Counted from the first letter of the stretch, positions 1 to 6,750 are shown. The stretch is 8,262 bases of DNA from Actinomycetota bacterium (GCA_027730885.1 JAQCHM010000132.1:1-8262), one strand, 5' to 3'. The notes: generated by a model from the sequence alone, not told the origin. Numbers and translations are program-made.

Positions 1-2400
1 GAGGTGTGCCGGGTGGTTGCATACCTGTTTTTGGCGGGGTTTAAGCATCAGCACCAGACCGTGCCGGTTGATGCCGCTCGCACCGCCGATCTCGGCCATG
101 ATCTCGGCCACGACGGCCTGATAGAGAGCGACCTGCTCGATGGTCATGGGGACGATCTCGTCGGTCTCGGTCTTGGGCGGGAGATCGGGCACGATCTCCG
201 GGTCGGATTTCTTGCGCCGCAGGAGGAACGGCCGCAGCATGCGGTTCAGCCTGTCAGCGGATTCCGGATCGCCATGCTGCTCGATGGGGACGACGATCTC
301 CTGACGGAACCGCTCTTGAGGCCCCAGCAGTCCGGGAGTCGTCCATTCGAGGATCGACCACAGGTCGAGCAACTGGTTCTGGACCGGGGTACCGGTGAGC
401 GCGAAGCGAGTGCTCGAAGGCAGTGTGCGCATGGCTCTCGACGTCCTGCTGGTGGGGTTCTTGATGGCCTGGGCCTCGTCGGCGACGACCAGGCCCCATC
501 CCAGCTTGGACAGCGACGCCGCGTCGCGTCGGGCGATGCCGTACGTGGTGAGGATGACCGAGCCTGGTTCGGGACTCGGTAGGACCCGGCGGGCGCCGTG
601 GTACCGCGTCACTGCCACGTCGGGTGCGAAGCGCTCGAGCTCGCGCTGCCAGTTGCCGACCACCGATGCCGGGCAGATGACCAGCGTCGGGCTGGGTTGC
701 CGTGCCTGACGTTGCAGATGGAGAGCGATGACCTGAATGGTCTTGCCCAGCCCCATGTCGTCGGCGAGGATGCCGCCGAGGCCGAGTTCGTCCATCTCAA
801 CGAGCCAGGCCAAGCCGCGTTCCTGGTAAGGCCGAAGGGTGGCGTGAAGTGTCGCCGGGGGAGCGAGCTGCTGGACCGACTCGAGTTGGCGAAGTCGGTT
901 CGAGAGCTCGGCCAGTCGGCCCGAGACCTCGATCCGCTGGACGTCGCCGCCGACGGTCACCGGCAGCCCGAGTGCCGCGGCGATTGCCGCGCTCGCGGGC
1001 AGGGAACGCTTTTCGCGCAACCGCTCGAGGCTTTCGGGATCGACCCGGATCCACTGATCACGAAGCCGCACGACGGACCGCTTGCTGTCGATGATCTCCG
1101 CCAGCTCCGCTTCGGTGAGTTGCTGCCCACCGAGCGAACCCTGCCAACGCAACTCGAGGAGCGAAGACAGGTCGAGGCCGCGACCGAGACCCCTGTTCCA
1201 TCCGACAATGACGCCCTCGTCGGAATCCCGCCAGGTGTCCGACAGCTCCGGTCGGTCGAGAGGGCGCGGTCTCGAAGTGCGCCGCGTTCGCGCATCGGCA
1301 TCGAGGCGTGAGGATACAACGGGGCTCAGGTCGAGGGAGGCGAACAAACCCGGGGGCGCGATGACCGAGAGGCCGGTGGCGCCCAACCGAAGACCGAGTG
1401 GCCCGAGAAGCGCCTCGAGTTCGTTGAGAGCAAGTTCGATCATGGAAGGTGGCTGTTCGGCCGGGGACTCGATGAACACGGCCAGGGCAGGCCAGATGCG
1501 CGATGCCCGCTTCAGAACCATCGCGATCTCGTTCTCGACCGGTGCGAGTCGAGCGCGGAGGTCGTCCGGAGCCTGGACGAGGTCCTCGACGTTGGCGGTG
1601 AGTGCGGCATCGTTGCGGCTCTGGAGGCCGAGCACCGCCCGGAACCCGGGCTTGTTCCCGTCGAAGTGTTCGGTGCCGATACGTAGCGTGACGAGCGGAA
1701 TACGTCCCTGGTCGGCTTCGACGGCCAGGCGACTGAGGCCGCCGAGCGTGGCCTTGGAGTCGACGACGATGCTGCCGTGTGAGGCGAACGCCTGGTGCCC
1801 CGCAGCGATGGGTGCTGCCGCGGTGCGAACGAACGCGTCGATCACGGCGGTGAAAAAGCCGTCGAGGGCTCGGCTCGCCGACATCATCTCGAGCGGGGGT
1901 TCCTGCCCGGTCGGGGCCTCGTGGAGCCGACGGCCGACGTGAGGCAGTGCGTGGCCTGCGGCGGGCAGGGCGTCGACGAGTCGCCGTTGCCGTCCGTGGT
2001 CGTCAGGGGTGAGCGGACCGGGCTTCCAACAGTCGACCCCACGCGGGGTCAGACCGGGTTGGATGCGGGCCTCGGCCACCCAGCCCAGGGCGGTCCGGCA
2101 CGCTTCGGCGTACACGGCGGTCGACCGCGACCCGCTGTCGACCTGGGTGAGCGCGGTGATCGCCTGGCTGATCTTCACCCGTTTGACTCGGGTCGGCACG
2201 GCCGCTGGACGGTCGCCATTGGGGCGAATCAAGGTGAGGTCCGTGTCGGCCTCGGCCAACGAGTCGGTTGGGCTCCAACAGGCGAGCCACCCGTCGCGCG
2301 GCGGTTCCGCGTCCACGAAGGTGGTCTCGACGTCGGATCGGTTGAGGAGGGCGACAAGGTCCGACAGCCACTCACAAACGGAGATCTGGGGACGCGGCAT
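1..2400 (-). CDS. SNF2-family DEAD/DEAH helicase, HelZ-like (3' part beyond the window)
   Basis: This is an ATP-dependent nucleic-acid translocase of the bacterial SNF2/RapA-like superfamily 2. I translated 800 codons from ATG at 2400 to the left edge with no stop. Residues 1-400 are poorly conserved. About 400-500 match the bacterial SNF2-associated domain (PF12419 type), with LRW at 417-419 and a VRLRDQWIRVDPE segment near 446-458. The helicase lobe follows: Walker A in LADDMGLGKT with K553-T554, motif Ia VICPASVVGNW, Walker B DEAQ at 641-644, motif III LTGTP at 668-672, then the QVCNHPA block at about 793-799. The second RecA lobe is missing because the window ends. The architecture resembles mycobacterial HelZ, usually about 1000 residues. 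A TACCCT hexamer lies 7 bases before the ATG and supports this start. The reading frame stays open further upstream, so a longer form is possible. The LLM oxidoreductase gene ends 52 bp upstream on the same strand. Its cellular role is unknown; DNA repair or chromatin remodelling is only inference. Confidence 0.95.
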   Translation of the reverse strand, partial: MPRPQISVCEWLSDLVALLNRSDVETTFVDAEPPRDGWLACWSPTDSLAEADTDLTLIRPNGDRPAAVPTRVKRVKISQAITALTQVDSGSRSTAVYAEACRTALGWVAEARIQPGLTPRGVDCWKPGPLTPDDHGRQRRLVDALPAAGHALPHVGRRLHEAPTGQEPPLEMMSASRALDGFFTAVIDAFVRTAAAPIAAGHQAFASHGSIVVDSKATLGGLSRLAVEADQGRIPLVTLRIGTEHFDGNKPGFRAVLGLQSRNDAALTANVEDLVQAPDDLRARLAPVENEIAMVLKRASRIWPALAVFIESPAEQPPSMIELALNELEALLGPLGLRLGATGLSVIAPPGLFASLDLSPVVSSRLDADARTRRTSRPRPLDRPELSDTWRDSDEGVIVGWNRGLGRGLDLSSLLELRWQGSLGGQQLTEAELAEIIDSKRSVVRLRDQWIRVDPESLERLREKRSLPASAAIAAALGLPVTVGGDVQRIEVSGRLAELSNRLRQLESVQQLAPPATLHATLRPYQERGLAWLVEMDELGLGGILADDMGLGKTIQVIALHLQRQARQPSPTLVICPASVVGNWQRELERFAPDVAVTRYHGARRVLPSPEPGSVILTTYGIARRDAASLSKLGWGLVVADEAQAIKNPTSRTSRAMRTLPSSTRFALTGTPVQNQLLDLWSILEWTTPGLLGPQERFRQEIVVPIEQHGDPESADRLNRMLRPFLLRRKKSDPEIVPDLPPKTETDEIVPMTIEQVALYQAVVAEIMAEIGGASGINRHGLVLMLKPRQKQVCNHPAHL

Positions 2401-2407
2401 CCGCTCC

Positions 2408-2413
2408 AGGGTA
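2408..2413 (-). promoter_or_regulatory. Putative -10 hexamer for a leaderless SNF2 helicase transcript
   Basis: On the minus strand TACCCT is followed by seven bases and then the ATG at 2400. This matches TANNNT placed so that transcription would begin at or next to the start codon. No clear -35 is visible. A GGAG three bases before the ATG is too close for a good ribosome-binding site. If real, the helicase has its own promoter in the 52-bp gap behind the LLM gene. Confidence 0.4.
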
Positions 2414-2452
2414 GGTCCCTTCGGCGCAACAACCGCCCACGCGCTGGACCGG

Positions 2453-3493
2453 CTACTCGGCCCAGGCCTTGATCTTCTCTATCACCTCGAGCGGGTGCTC
2501 GCCCTTGGGGTCGATGTTGAGATGGGTGACACCGACGTCCTTGTAGACCTGCAAGCGCTCTCGTACATAGCCCTCGTCGCCACAGAGCATCGACAGATCC
2601 AGGTATTCGTCCGGGACGGCCGCGAACGCCTCGCTGCGATGACCCGACAGGAACAGGTCCTGGATCTTCTCCGCTTCGGCCTCCCAGCCATACCGCTTGA
2701 AAAGGTCGTTGTAGAAGTTCTTGGACTTCGCTCCCATGCCGCCGACGTAGAAGCCGATGTTGGCGCGGGCTGCGTCACGGGCTTCTTGGACATCGGGTCC
2801 CTTGCCCAGCGCCACCACGCCGCCGGCGATGATCTCGAGCGGCCCGAGGTCGGCCGGGCGGCGCGCCTCTCCTGCGGTGAGTGCGTCGCCCCAGACGTGT
2901 TGGAAGCGGTCGGGAACGAAATGGATCGGCTGCCAACCATTGGCCAGTTCGGCTGTGAGCTCCACGTTCTTCGGGCCGATTGAGGCGATGACGATGGGGA
3001 TGTCGGTCCTGAGGGGCTTGTCAACGAACTTGAGCGGCTTGCCGAGACCGCTGCCGCCCTGGCTCTCGGGAAGGGGCAACTGGTACGCCTCGCCTTCGTG
3101 CACCACCTTGTCGCCGCTCCAGACCTTGCGGCAGATCTCGATCGTGTCGCGGGTCCGAGCGATGGGTTTGGTGAACGGCACGCCGTGCCATCCCTCGATG
3201 ACCTGAGGTCCTGAGGTTCCGAGGCCCAGCACGAACCGCCCGCCCGACAGGGTGTCGATGGTCATGGCCGTCTGGGCGATGAGGGCGGGGCTGCGGGAGT
3301 ACACGGGCAGAATGCCGGTCATGAGCTCCAGCCGCTCGGTCTGACCGGCGAGGAACGCGAGCGTGGATACGAGATCGAAGCCGTAGATCTCACCACCCCA
3401 GATGCGATCGATGCCTGCAGACTCGAGATCGCGGGCACGTTGAACGAGACGCTTGGGGTCTCCGGTGAAGGAAAGAGCGGTGCTGAGCTTCAT
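2453..3493 (-). CDS. LLM-class oxidoreductase, probably F420-dependent (Rv3520c-like)
   Basis: This 346-residue protein is a complete luciferase-like (LLM) TIM-barrel oxidoreductase. Such enzymes use F420 or FMN to oxidise or reduce small organic substrates in the cytosol. Visible family blocks are the N-terminal strand MKLSTALSF, ILPVYSRSPA at about 61-70, SGGRFVLGLGTSGPQ at 83-97, EGWHGVPFTKPIARTRD at about 100-116, and a late GGMGAKSKNFYNDLF block. The GTSGPQVIEGW and KP-ARTR segments resemble the mycobacterial Rv3520c group, which favours F420 over FMN. The substrate cannot be read from sequence. The length is normal for the family. TAGGGT lies six bases before the ATG, and no strong ribosome-binding site is seen. 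The gene diverges from the PH-like gene across 43 bp and is followed by the SNF2 helicase, with no obvious functional link. Confidence 0.93.
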   Translation of the reverse strand: MKLSTALSFTGDPKRLVQRARDLESAGIDRIWGGEIYGFDLVSTLAFLAGQTERLELMTGILPVYSRSPALIAQTAMTIDTLSGGRFVLGLGTSGPQVIEGWHGVPFTKPIARTRDTIEICRKVWSGDKVVHEGEAYQLPLPESQGGSGLGKPLKFVDKPLRTDIPIVIASIGPKNVELTAELANGWQPIHFVPDRFQHVWGDALTAGEARRPADLGPLEIIAGGVVALGKGPDVQEARDAARANIGFYVGGMGAKSKNFYNDLFKRYGWEAEAEKIQDLFLSGHRSEAFAAVPDEYLDLSMLCGDEGYVRERLQVYKDVGVTHLNIDPKGEHPLEVIEKIKAWAE

Positions 3494-3499
3494 CCCCGG

Positions 3500-3505
3500 A
3501 CCCTA
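3500..3505 (-). promoter_or_regulatory. Putative -10 hexamer for the LLM oxidoreductase
   Basis: TAGGGT on the minus strand is separated from the ATG at 3493 by six bases. This fits TANNNT with a transcription start at the first base of the coding sequence. No convincing -35 is seen. It lies inside the 43-bp divergent region shared with the plus-strand cluster. Confidence 0.5.
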
Positions 3506-3524
3506 CTCCGACGGCGAGGAGGTT

Positions 3525-3530
3525 TAGGAT
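3525..3530 (+). promoter_or_regulatory. Putative -10 hexamer for the plus-strand four-gene cluster
   Basis: TAGGAT is followed by six bases and the ATG at 3537, so a start exactly at the A of the ATG is predicted. The same stretch contains AGGA at 3526-3529, seven bases before the ATG, which could instead act as a ribosome-binding site. A stronger GAGGAGG at 3516-3522 sits 14 bases before the ATG, rather far for translation. The two readings (leaderless or Shine-Dalgarno) cannot be separated from sequence alone. Confidence 0.45.
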
Positions 3531-3536
3531 CCTTCC

Positions 3537-3923
3537 ATGGCTCTGCAGCTGACGATCGATGGTCCCACCTTGCGGTTGCAGATGACGAAGCTCGACCAGA
3601 TCTGGACCTTGCGTCGGCACCTCGAGATCCCGCTCGAGGCGGTGATCAGCGCATCGGTACAGGCCAAGGAGCCACTGGCTGATCGGCTTGCCTTCCGTAT
3701 CCGCGGCTCGTCGATCCCGGGCATGCTCCTCGCCGGCTCGTTCACGGTGTGGAAGGAAGGTCGTGAGCACGCGAAGGAACGCCAGTTCTGGCTGACGTTC
3801 CGAGGAGCGGAGGTCCTGGTGATCGACACCAACCTGCGATCGCCGAGCCGGATCGTTCTGGAGGTCCCGGACAGGCGGCGACTCGCGGCCATGGTGAACG
3901 AGGCACGCGTGCGCAATGCCTGA
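3537..3923 (+). CDS. Small PH-like hypothetical protein
   Basis: This 128-residue protein has no catalytic motif that I recognise. It has no signal peptide and no membrane segment. The pattern is a run of short beta strands (LTIDGPTLRL, LEIPLEAVISASV, ERQFWLTFR, AEVLVIDT, SRIVLEV) followed by one C-terminal helix (DRRRLAAMVNEAR), which is how bacterial PH-like domains look. The layout of IPLEAVISASVQ, then R-G-S-S-I-P-G at about 56-62, then a strand pair ending in IVLEV resembles a widespread family of small uncharacterised actinobacterial proteins. That assignment is from memory of the pattern and is moderate at best. It is the first gene of the plus-strand cluster, and its last eight bases overlap the start of the SCO6745-family gene, so the two are probably translated together. 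Its function is unknown. Confidence 0.85.
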   Translation: MALQLTIDGPTLRLQMTKLDQIWTLRRHLEIPLEAVISASVQAKEPLADRLAFRIRGSSIPGMLLAGSFTVWKEGREHAKERQFWLTFRGAEVLVIDTNLRSPSRIVLEVPDRRRLAAMVNEARVRNA

Positions 3924-4797
3924 TACGGATCCGCCTGACATGGATCCGCCAGTGTCGGGGGCCATGTGGGAGGCCGTCGAGCGGTTCCATGCCGCGTGCT
4001 ACCTGGCGCCCGAGGTTCGCGAGGAAGCCTCGGCCGTCGGGCTGAAGGGGTTCTGGATGAACTACTTCGCCACGCGTGTTGCCCCGGTCGGAGCCGTCGG
4101 GCCGGCGATCGTCGAGTCGTCCTTCTTCTATTACAGCCCGGCCCGTGTGCAGCGGGCGATCCCCGACGCATGGCGCTACGCCAGCCCGGAGGCGGTCCTT
4201 GCGGCCCGATATCGAGGTATGGATCGGGCCCTGCGGCGAATCTACGGTCGGACGCTCGATGACGACAGCGTTGCGGAGGCGGCTGAGCTCGTGCGCCGAG
4301 CGGCTTCGGGATGTGACCGAATCGGCCGGGTCCTCCATGCCGGTTGGGCCGCGCTGCCTTGGCCCGAAGAGGCCCATCTGGCGCTGTGGCACGGCTGCAC
4401 GCTGCTCCGCGAGTATCGCAGCGGCAGTCACCTCCTCGCCGTGTGCGCCGAAGGCCTCGACGGCTGCGAATCGGTGGTCTCCCACGCGTCGGTGGGAGGA
4501 GGGCCGCGCGACTGGATCCAGGGTGAGGCAGCGTGGAGCGCCGACGAGGAAGCGCGAGCCGTGGCCTCGTTGCAGCGCCGTGGGTGGCTCGACCGTGCGG
4601 GGGCGGCGACGGCCGAGGGTCGCGCCGGACGGGACCGCATCGAGGATCTGACCAACCGCGCCGACCTACCGGTGTGGGCGCGCCTCGGGGCCCCATCGGG
4701 TCGCCGGTTGTTCGACCTCCTGGCGGAGCTGGCGATCCCACTCGGGGCCGACGACCAGTTGGATTGGCGGCACCACTATCCCGAGGCAGGATCGTGA
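3916..4797 (+). CDS. SCO6745-family protein (SalK-like, winged-helix-like C terminus)
   Basis: This 293-residue protein matches the actinobacterial family often annotated as SCO6745 or SalK. Its biochemical activity is not established as far as I know. Family blocks are FWMNYFATRVAPVGAVGPAIV at about 46-66, SFFYYSPARVQRAIPDAW at 69-86, ASPEAVLAARYRGMDRAL at 89-106, the strongly typical HAGWAALPWPEEAHLALWHGCTLLREYR around 141-168, and a C-terminal helical segment WSADEEARAVASLQRRGWLD (207-226) running into TAEGRAGRDRIEDLTNRAD. That last part looks like a MarR-type winged helix, but DNA binding is inference. The start at 3916 gives an 8-bp overlap with the preceding gene. Family similarity begins only near the ATG at 3964 (residue 17), so 3940 or 3964 are real alternatives; none has a strong ribosome-binding site. 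Its stop overlaps the methyltransferase start. Confidence 0.9.
   Translation: MPDTDPPDMDPPVSGAMWEAVERFHAACYLAPEVREEASAVGLKGFWMNYFATRVAPVGAVGPAIVESSFFYYSPARVQRAIPDAWRYASPEAVLAARYRGMDRALRRIYGRTLDDDSVAEAAELVRRAASGCDRIGRVLHAGWAALPWPEEAHLALWHGCTLLREYRSGSHLLAVCAEGLDGCESVVSHASVGGGPRDWIQGEAAWSADEEARAVASLQRRGWLDRAGAATAEGRAGRDRIEDLTNRADLPVWARLGAPSGRRLFDLLAELAIPLGADDQLDWRHHYPEAGS
4783..4791 (+). promoter_or_regulatory. Ribosome-binding site that fixes the GTG start of the methyltransferase
   Basis: GAGG at 4783-4786 lies seven bases before the GTG at 4794, and AGGA at 4788-4791 is next to it. Together with the GTGA overlap of start and stop codons, this points to re-initiation at 4794. It argues against the longer reading frame, which is open from an ATG at 4533 but lies inside the SCO6745-family gene. 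Confidence 0.6.
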
Positions 4798-5498
4798 GCG
4801 GATCTGGAGCAGGGGCGGTCGATCTGGAGGCTGCCTACGCCCGCTTCCCCGTCGGCTTCTTCTCCCGTTTCGACGAGACCGACGATGCCGACTTCTATGG
4901 GCCGACGCGGCTCGTGACCCACATCGACGACGGCGCGATCGCGGGCGTCGGCGCGCTGTACCGCGAGCTCGAGCTGAGCGGCCGGGTGCTCGATCTGATG
5001 TCGTCGTGGATCTCGCACTTCGTGGACCCACCCGAACAGCTGACGGTTCTGGGCATGAACGACCAGGAACTCCGGGCCAACCCGGCGGCCGCCGAACAGG
5101 TGCTCCACGACCTCAACCGCAACCCGGAACTTCCGTTCGCCGATGCTTCCTTCGACGACGTCGTTTGCTGTGTCTCGGTCGACTACCTCGTCCGCCCGCT
5201 CGAGGTGTTCGCCGAGGTCCACCGGGTGCTCCGCCCAGGCGGTCGATTCGTCTGCACGTTCTCGAACCGGTGCTTTCCGAGCAAGGCCATCCGCGGCTGG
5301 CTCGACCTTGGTGATCGGCAGCGCGTCGATCTCATTGCCATCTACTTCGAGTTGGTGGGCGAGGCCTTGACCGCCGCCGGGCTGGGTGGCTGGTCGCCCG
5401 CCATCCGGCAGGAACGAATCCCGAGAGGCGGGCCGAGTGATCCACTGTTCGCCGTCTGGTCAGAGGTGGTCTGGCCGAGCTCGGACCAACCGGATTAG
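4794..5498 (+). CDS. SAM-dependent methyltransferase, class I fold, atypical motif I
   Basis: I place the start at GTG 4794, giving 234 residues. The frame is open further upstream, but that part lacks similarity and lies inside the preceding gene. The protein has the class I Rossmann methyltransferase order: FYGPTRLVTHID at 34-45, the SAM-binding strand and loop RVLDLMSSWISH at 64-75, GMN at 87-89, HDLN at 105-108, LPFADASFDDVVC at 113-125 (motif IV region), EVHRVLRPGGRFV at 141-153, and SNRCFPSKAI at 157-166. The usual E/D-x-G-x-G-x-G of motif I is replaced by LDLMSSW. To my knowledge this replacement marks a distinct methyltransferase-like group found in bacteria and plants, and is not a mutation here. 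The substrate is unknown. The start overlaps the upstream stop as GTGA, so translation is probably coupled. The TAG stop is nine bases before the PPOX gene. Confidence 0.9.
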   Translation: MSGSGAGAVDLEAAYARFPVGFFSRFDETDDADFYGPTRLVTHIDDGAIAGVGALYRELELSGRVLDLMSSWISHFVDPPEQLTVLGMNDQELRANPAAAEQVLHDLNRNPELPFADASFDDVVCCVSVDYLVRPLEVFAEVHRVLRPGGRFVCTFSNRCFPSKAIRGWLDLGDRQRVDLIAIYFELVGEALTAAGLGGWSPAIRQERIPRGGPSDPLFAVWSEVVWPSSDQPD

Positions 5499-5501
5499 AA
5501 C
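5496..5501 (+). promoter_or_regulatory. Possible weak -10 element before the PPOX-family gene
   Basis: TAGAAC is followed by six bases and the ATG at 5508, the same geometry as the TANNNT elements of other genes in the window. The last base is C instead of T, so it is an imperfect match. The hexamer includes the TAG stop codon of the methyltransferase. The nine-base gap has no Shine-Dalgarno sequence, so an internal leaderless start is possible, but simple read-through is equally likely. Confidence 0.25.
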
Positions 5502-5507
5502 CTTCGG

Positions 5508-5984
5508 ATGCCACGCATGGACGCCGAGACCCAGGAAGCATTTCTCGCCGAACCCCACGTAGCGGTCGTGGCATCGCTGCGACAGGACGGGCGGCCCTAC
5601 ACCGTTCCTGTCTGGTTCCACTGGGACGGCGACGACATCTGGCTGACCGGAACCGACTCGCGTGTCTGGTGCCGACAGATCCGGCGCGACTGCAGGGTCT
5701 CACTCTGCATCGAAGCCCTCGCTCCCGTCGCCGGTCACATCGGAATTGATGGGCAAGCAGTCGTTCTGGATCGGGCCGACTTCGACATCTGGCCGATGTC
5801 TCGGGTCCTGGCGGAGAAGTACGTTGGGCGCAACGACCCGACGAGGGCCGAGGCAGTCGATGCCTTCGTGGCCAACATGCGCACCGAACCCCGTCTGTTG
5901 GTCAAGGTGCATCCGGAGGTCTGGCGGGCCATCGACATGCGGGTCTACCGGGGCAAGCGCGCCGACCGGGAGTTCACGGGCTGA
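5508..5984 (+). CDS. PPOX-class flavin/F420-binding protein (split beta-barrel)
   Basis: This 158-residue protein belongs to the pyridoxamine 5'-phosphate oxidase-like (flavin/deazaflavin oxidoreductase, split barrel) superfamily. The diagnostic N-terminal run is VAVVASLRQDGRPYTVPVWF at 18-37, followed by WDGDDIWLTGTDSRVWCRQIRRDCRVSLCIEA, where the second barrel strand and the cofactor phosphate contacts usually lie. GHIGIDGQAVVL (76-87) is the next conserved strand. Members bind FMN, F420 or haem, and the cofactor cannot be chosen from these motifs alone. F420 is plausible because an LLM enzyme of F420 type is encoded nearby and actinobacteria make F420. A second ATG at 5517 is an alternative start. 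It is the last gene of the plus-strand cluster. Its 3' end overlaps the converging metallophosphoesterase gene by 11 bp. Confidence 0.9.
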   Translation: MPRMDAETQEAFLAEPHVAVVASLRQDGRPYTVPVWFHWDGDDIWLTGTDSRVWCRQIRRDCRVSLCIEALAPVAGHIGIDGQAVVLDRADFDIWPMSRVLAEKYVGRNDPTRAEAVDAFVANMRTEPRLLVKVHPEVWRAIDMRVYRGKRADREFTG

Positions 5985-6750
5985 CTGCGGGTTCCATTCT
6001 CCCCGCGCAACCGGCCGGATCGAGGGGCACGTCGACCGGGGTCACCGACACCCCGTTGTCGGGGTGCAGGTCGACGATGAGGGCGCGGCCGCCCGGCGTT
6101 CCCGACGGCGCGCCGGAGTACCAGGCCGTGACTTCGCCCTGGGACACATCGGTGGTCACGTGCCAGTGGCCGAGGGCGACGTAGTCGGCGCCCGTCGAGC
6201 GGATGTCGTCAGGGGTGATGAGCGACGAACGATGGGAGCCGTGAGGGTCGTCGACGTAGTGGCCATGGCCAAGGACCAGGAACCAGGCGTCGCCCGGGTG
6301 GTCGGCCACGCCGAAGAGCGGGCGGAACTGCGGAGAGTGCTCGTCCATTGCCCGACCCCAGAAGTGCGCCGCGCCGTCGAAGAGTCGGATCTCGGAGCCG
6401 GCGTGTTCGTCGAGGAGGACAACGCCGGTCCCGTCGACCACGTGACGATGTCGGCGATAAAGCGAGCGGTCGTCGTGCACGTCGTGGTTGCCGACCATCA
6501 CCACGCATTGGCCGGGCAGTCGATCGAGCACCTCGTACACGCGGGTCATGGCGGGCTCGTCGACGCGTGCGTGGTCGAAGAGGTCGCCGACGACCAGCAC
6601 CCCATCGACCTGGTACTCGGCGGCCAATGACTCGATGCCATGCAGCGGGCAAAGGCACACCGCGTCGTGGGGAGCGTCCTTGGCTCCGACGCCGTACCCG
6701 TCGATGTGGACATCGGAGGTGTGCAACAGCCTGAGCGGGCGGCGGGTCAT
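5974..6750 (-). CDS. Metallophosphoesterase, SbcD/Mre11-like DNA repair exonuclease family
   Basis: This 258-residue calcineurin-like phosphoesterase has every metal-ligand motif in order: D13-x-H15 in LLHTSDVHID, GD with D56 in LVVGDLFDH, GNHD at 87-90, a histidine motif GHGH at 161-164, and GHWH at 194-197. The fold hydrolyses phosphodiesters with two metals. The opening RLLHTSDVHID and the 'YVALGHWHV ... WYSGAPSG' region resemble SbcD/Mre11 exonucleases, but it lacks the longer capping domain of true SbcD, which is about 400 residues, and no SbcC ATPase is next to it. An unusual CLC pair (C32, C34) lies in the segment after the first motif. The start fits because the first beta strand begins within a few residues of the ATG; no clear ribosome-binding site is seen. 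It converges on the PPOX gene with an 11-bp overlap. The substrate, nucleic acid or nucleotide, is not known. Confidence 0.92.
   Translation of the reverse strand: MTRRPLRLLHTSDVHIDGYGVGAKDAPHDAVCLCPLHGIESLAAEYQVDGVLVVGDLFDHARVDEPAMTRVYEVLDRLPGQCVVMVGNHDVHDDRSLYRRHRHVVDGTGVVLLDEHAGSEIRLFDGAAHFWGRAMDEHSPQFRPLFGVADHPGDAWFLVLGHGHYVDDPHGSHRSSLITPDDIRSTGADYVALGHWHVTTDVSQGEVTAWYSGAPSGTPGGRALIVDLHPDNGVSVTPVDVPLDPAGCAGRMEPAVSP
6049..6066. other. GC-rich hairpin inside the 3' end of the phosphoesterase gene
   Basis: CACCCCG (6049-6055), a TTGT loop, and CGGGGTG (6060-6066) form a perfect 7-bp stem. It is 64 bp beyond the stop of the plus-strand PPOX gene and near the end of the opposing gene. There is no run of T after either arm, so it is not a classic intrinsic terminator. 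It could slow read-through of the plus-strand cluster, or it may be a by-product of coding sequence. Confidence 0.25.

Noticed and set aside
88..111. Near-perfect tandem 12-base repeat (GATCTCGGCCA-type unit twice)
   Set aside because: It lies inside the helicase gene and just encodes a repeated AEI segment in an alpha helix; there are only two copies and no sign of a repeat array.
4..1942. Several long plus-strand frames at the left end (4-582, 598-1311, 1082-1942)
   Set aside because: All are antisense to the SNF2 helicase, whose minus-strand frame carries the full set of helicase motifs.
2009..2983. 324-codon plus-strand frame spanning the helicase/LLM boundary
   Set aside because: It is antisense to two recognised genes and shows no recognisable domain; the open frame is explained by codon bias on the other strand.
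3524..4741. 405-codon minus-strand frame covering the PH-like and SCO6745-family genes
   Set aside because: It is arginine- and proline-rich low-complexity translation with no motif, and it overlaps two well-supported plus-strand genes.
4533..4793. Longer N-terminal extension of the methyltransferase from an ATG at 4533
   Set aside because: The extension is an arginine/glycine-rich out-of-frame reading of the SCO6745-family gene. GTG 4794 has a well-spaced GAGG and a GTGA overlap with the upstream stop.
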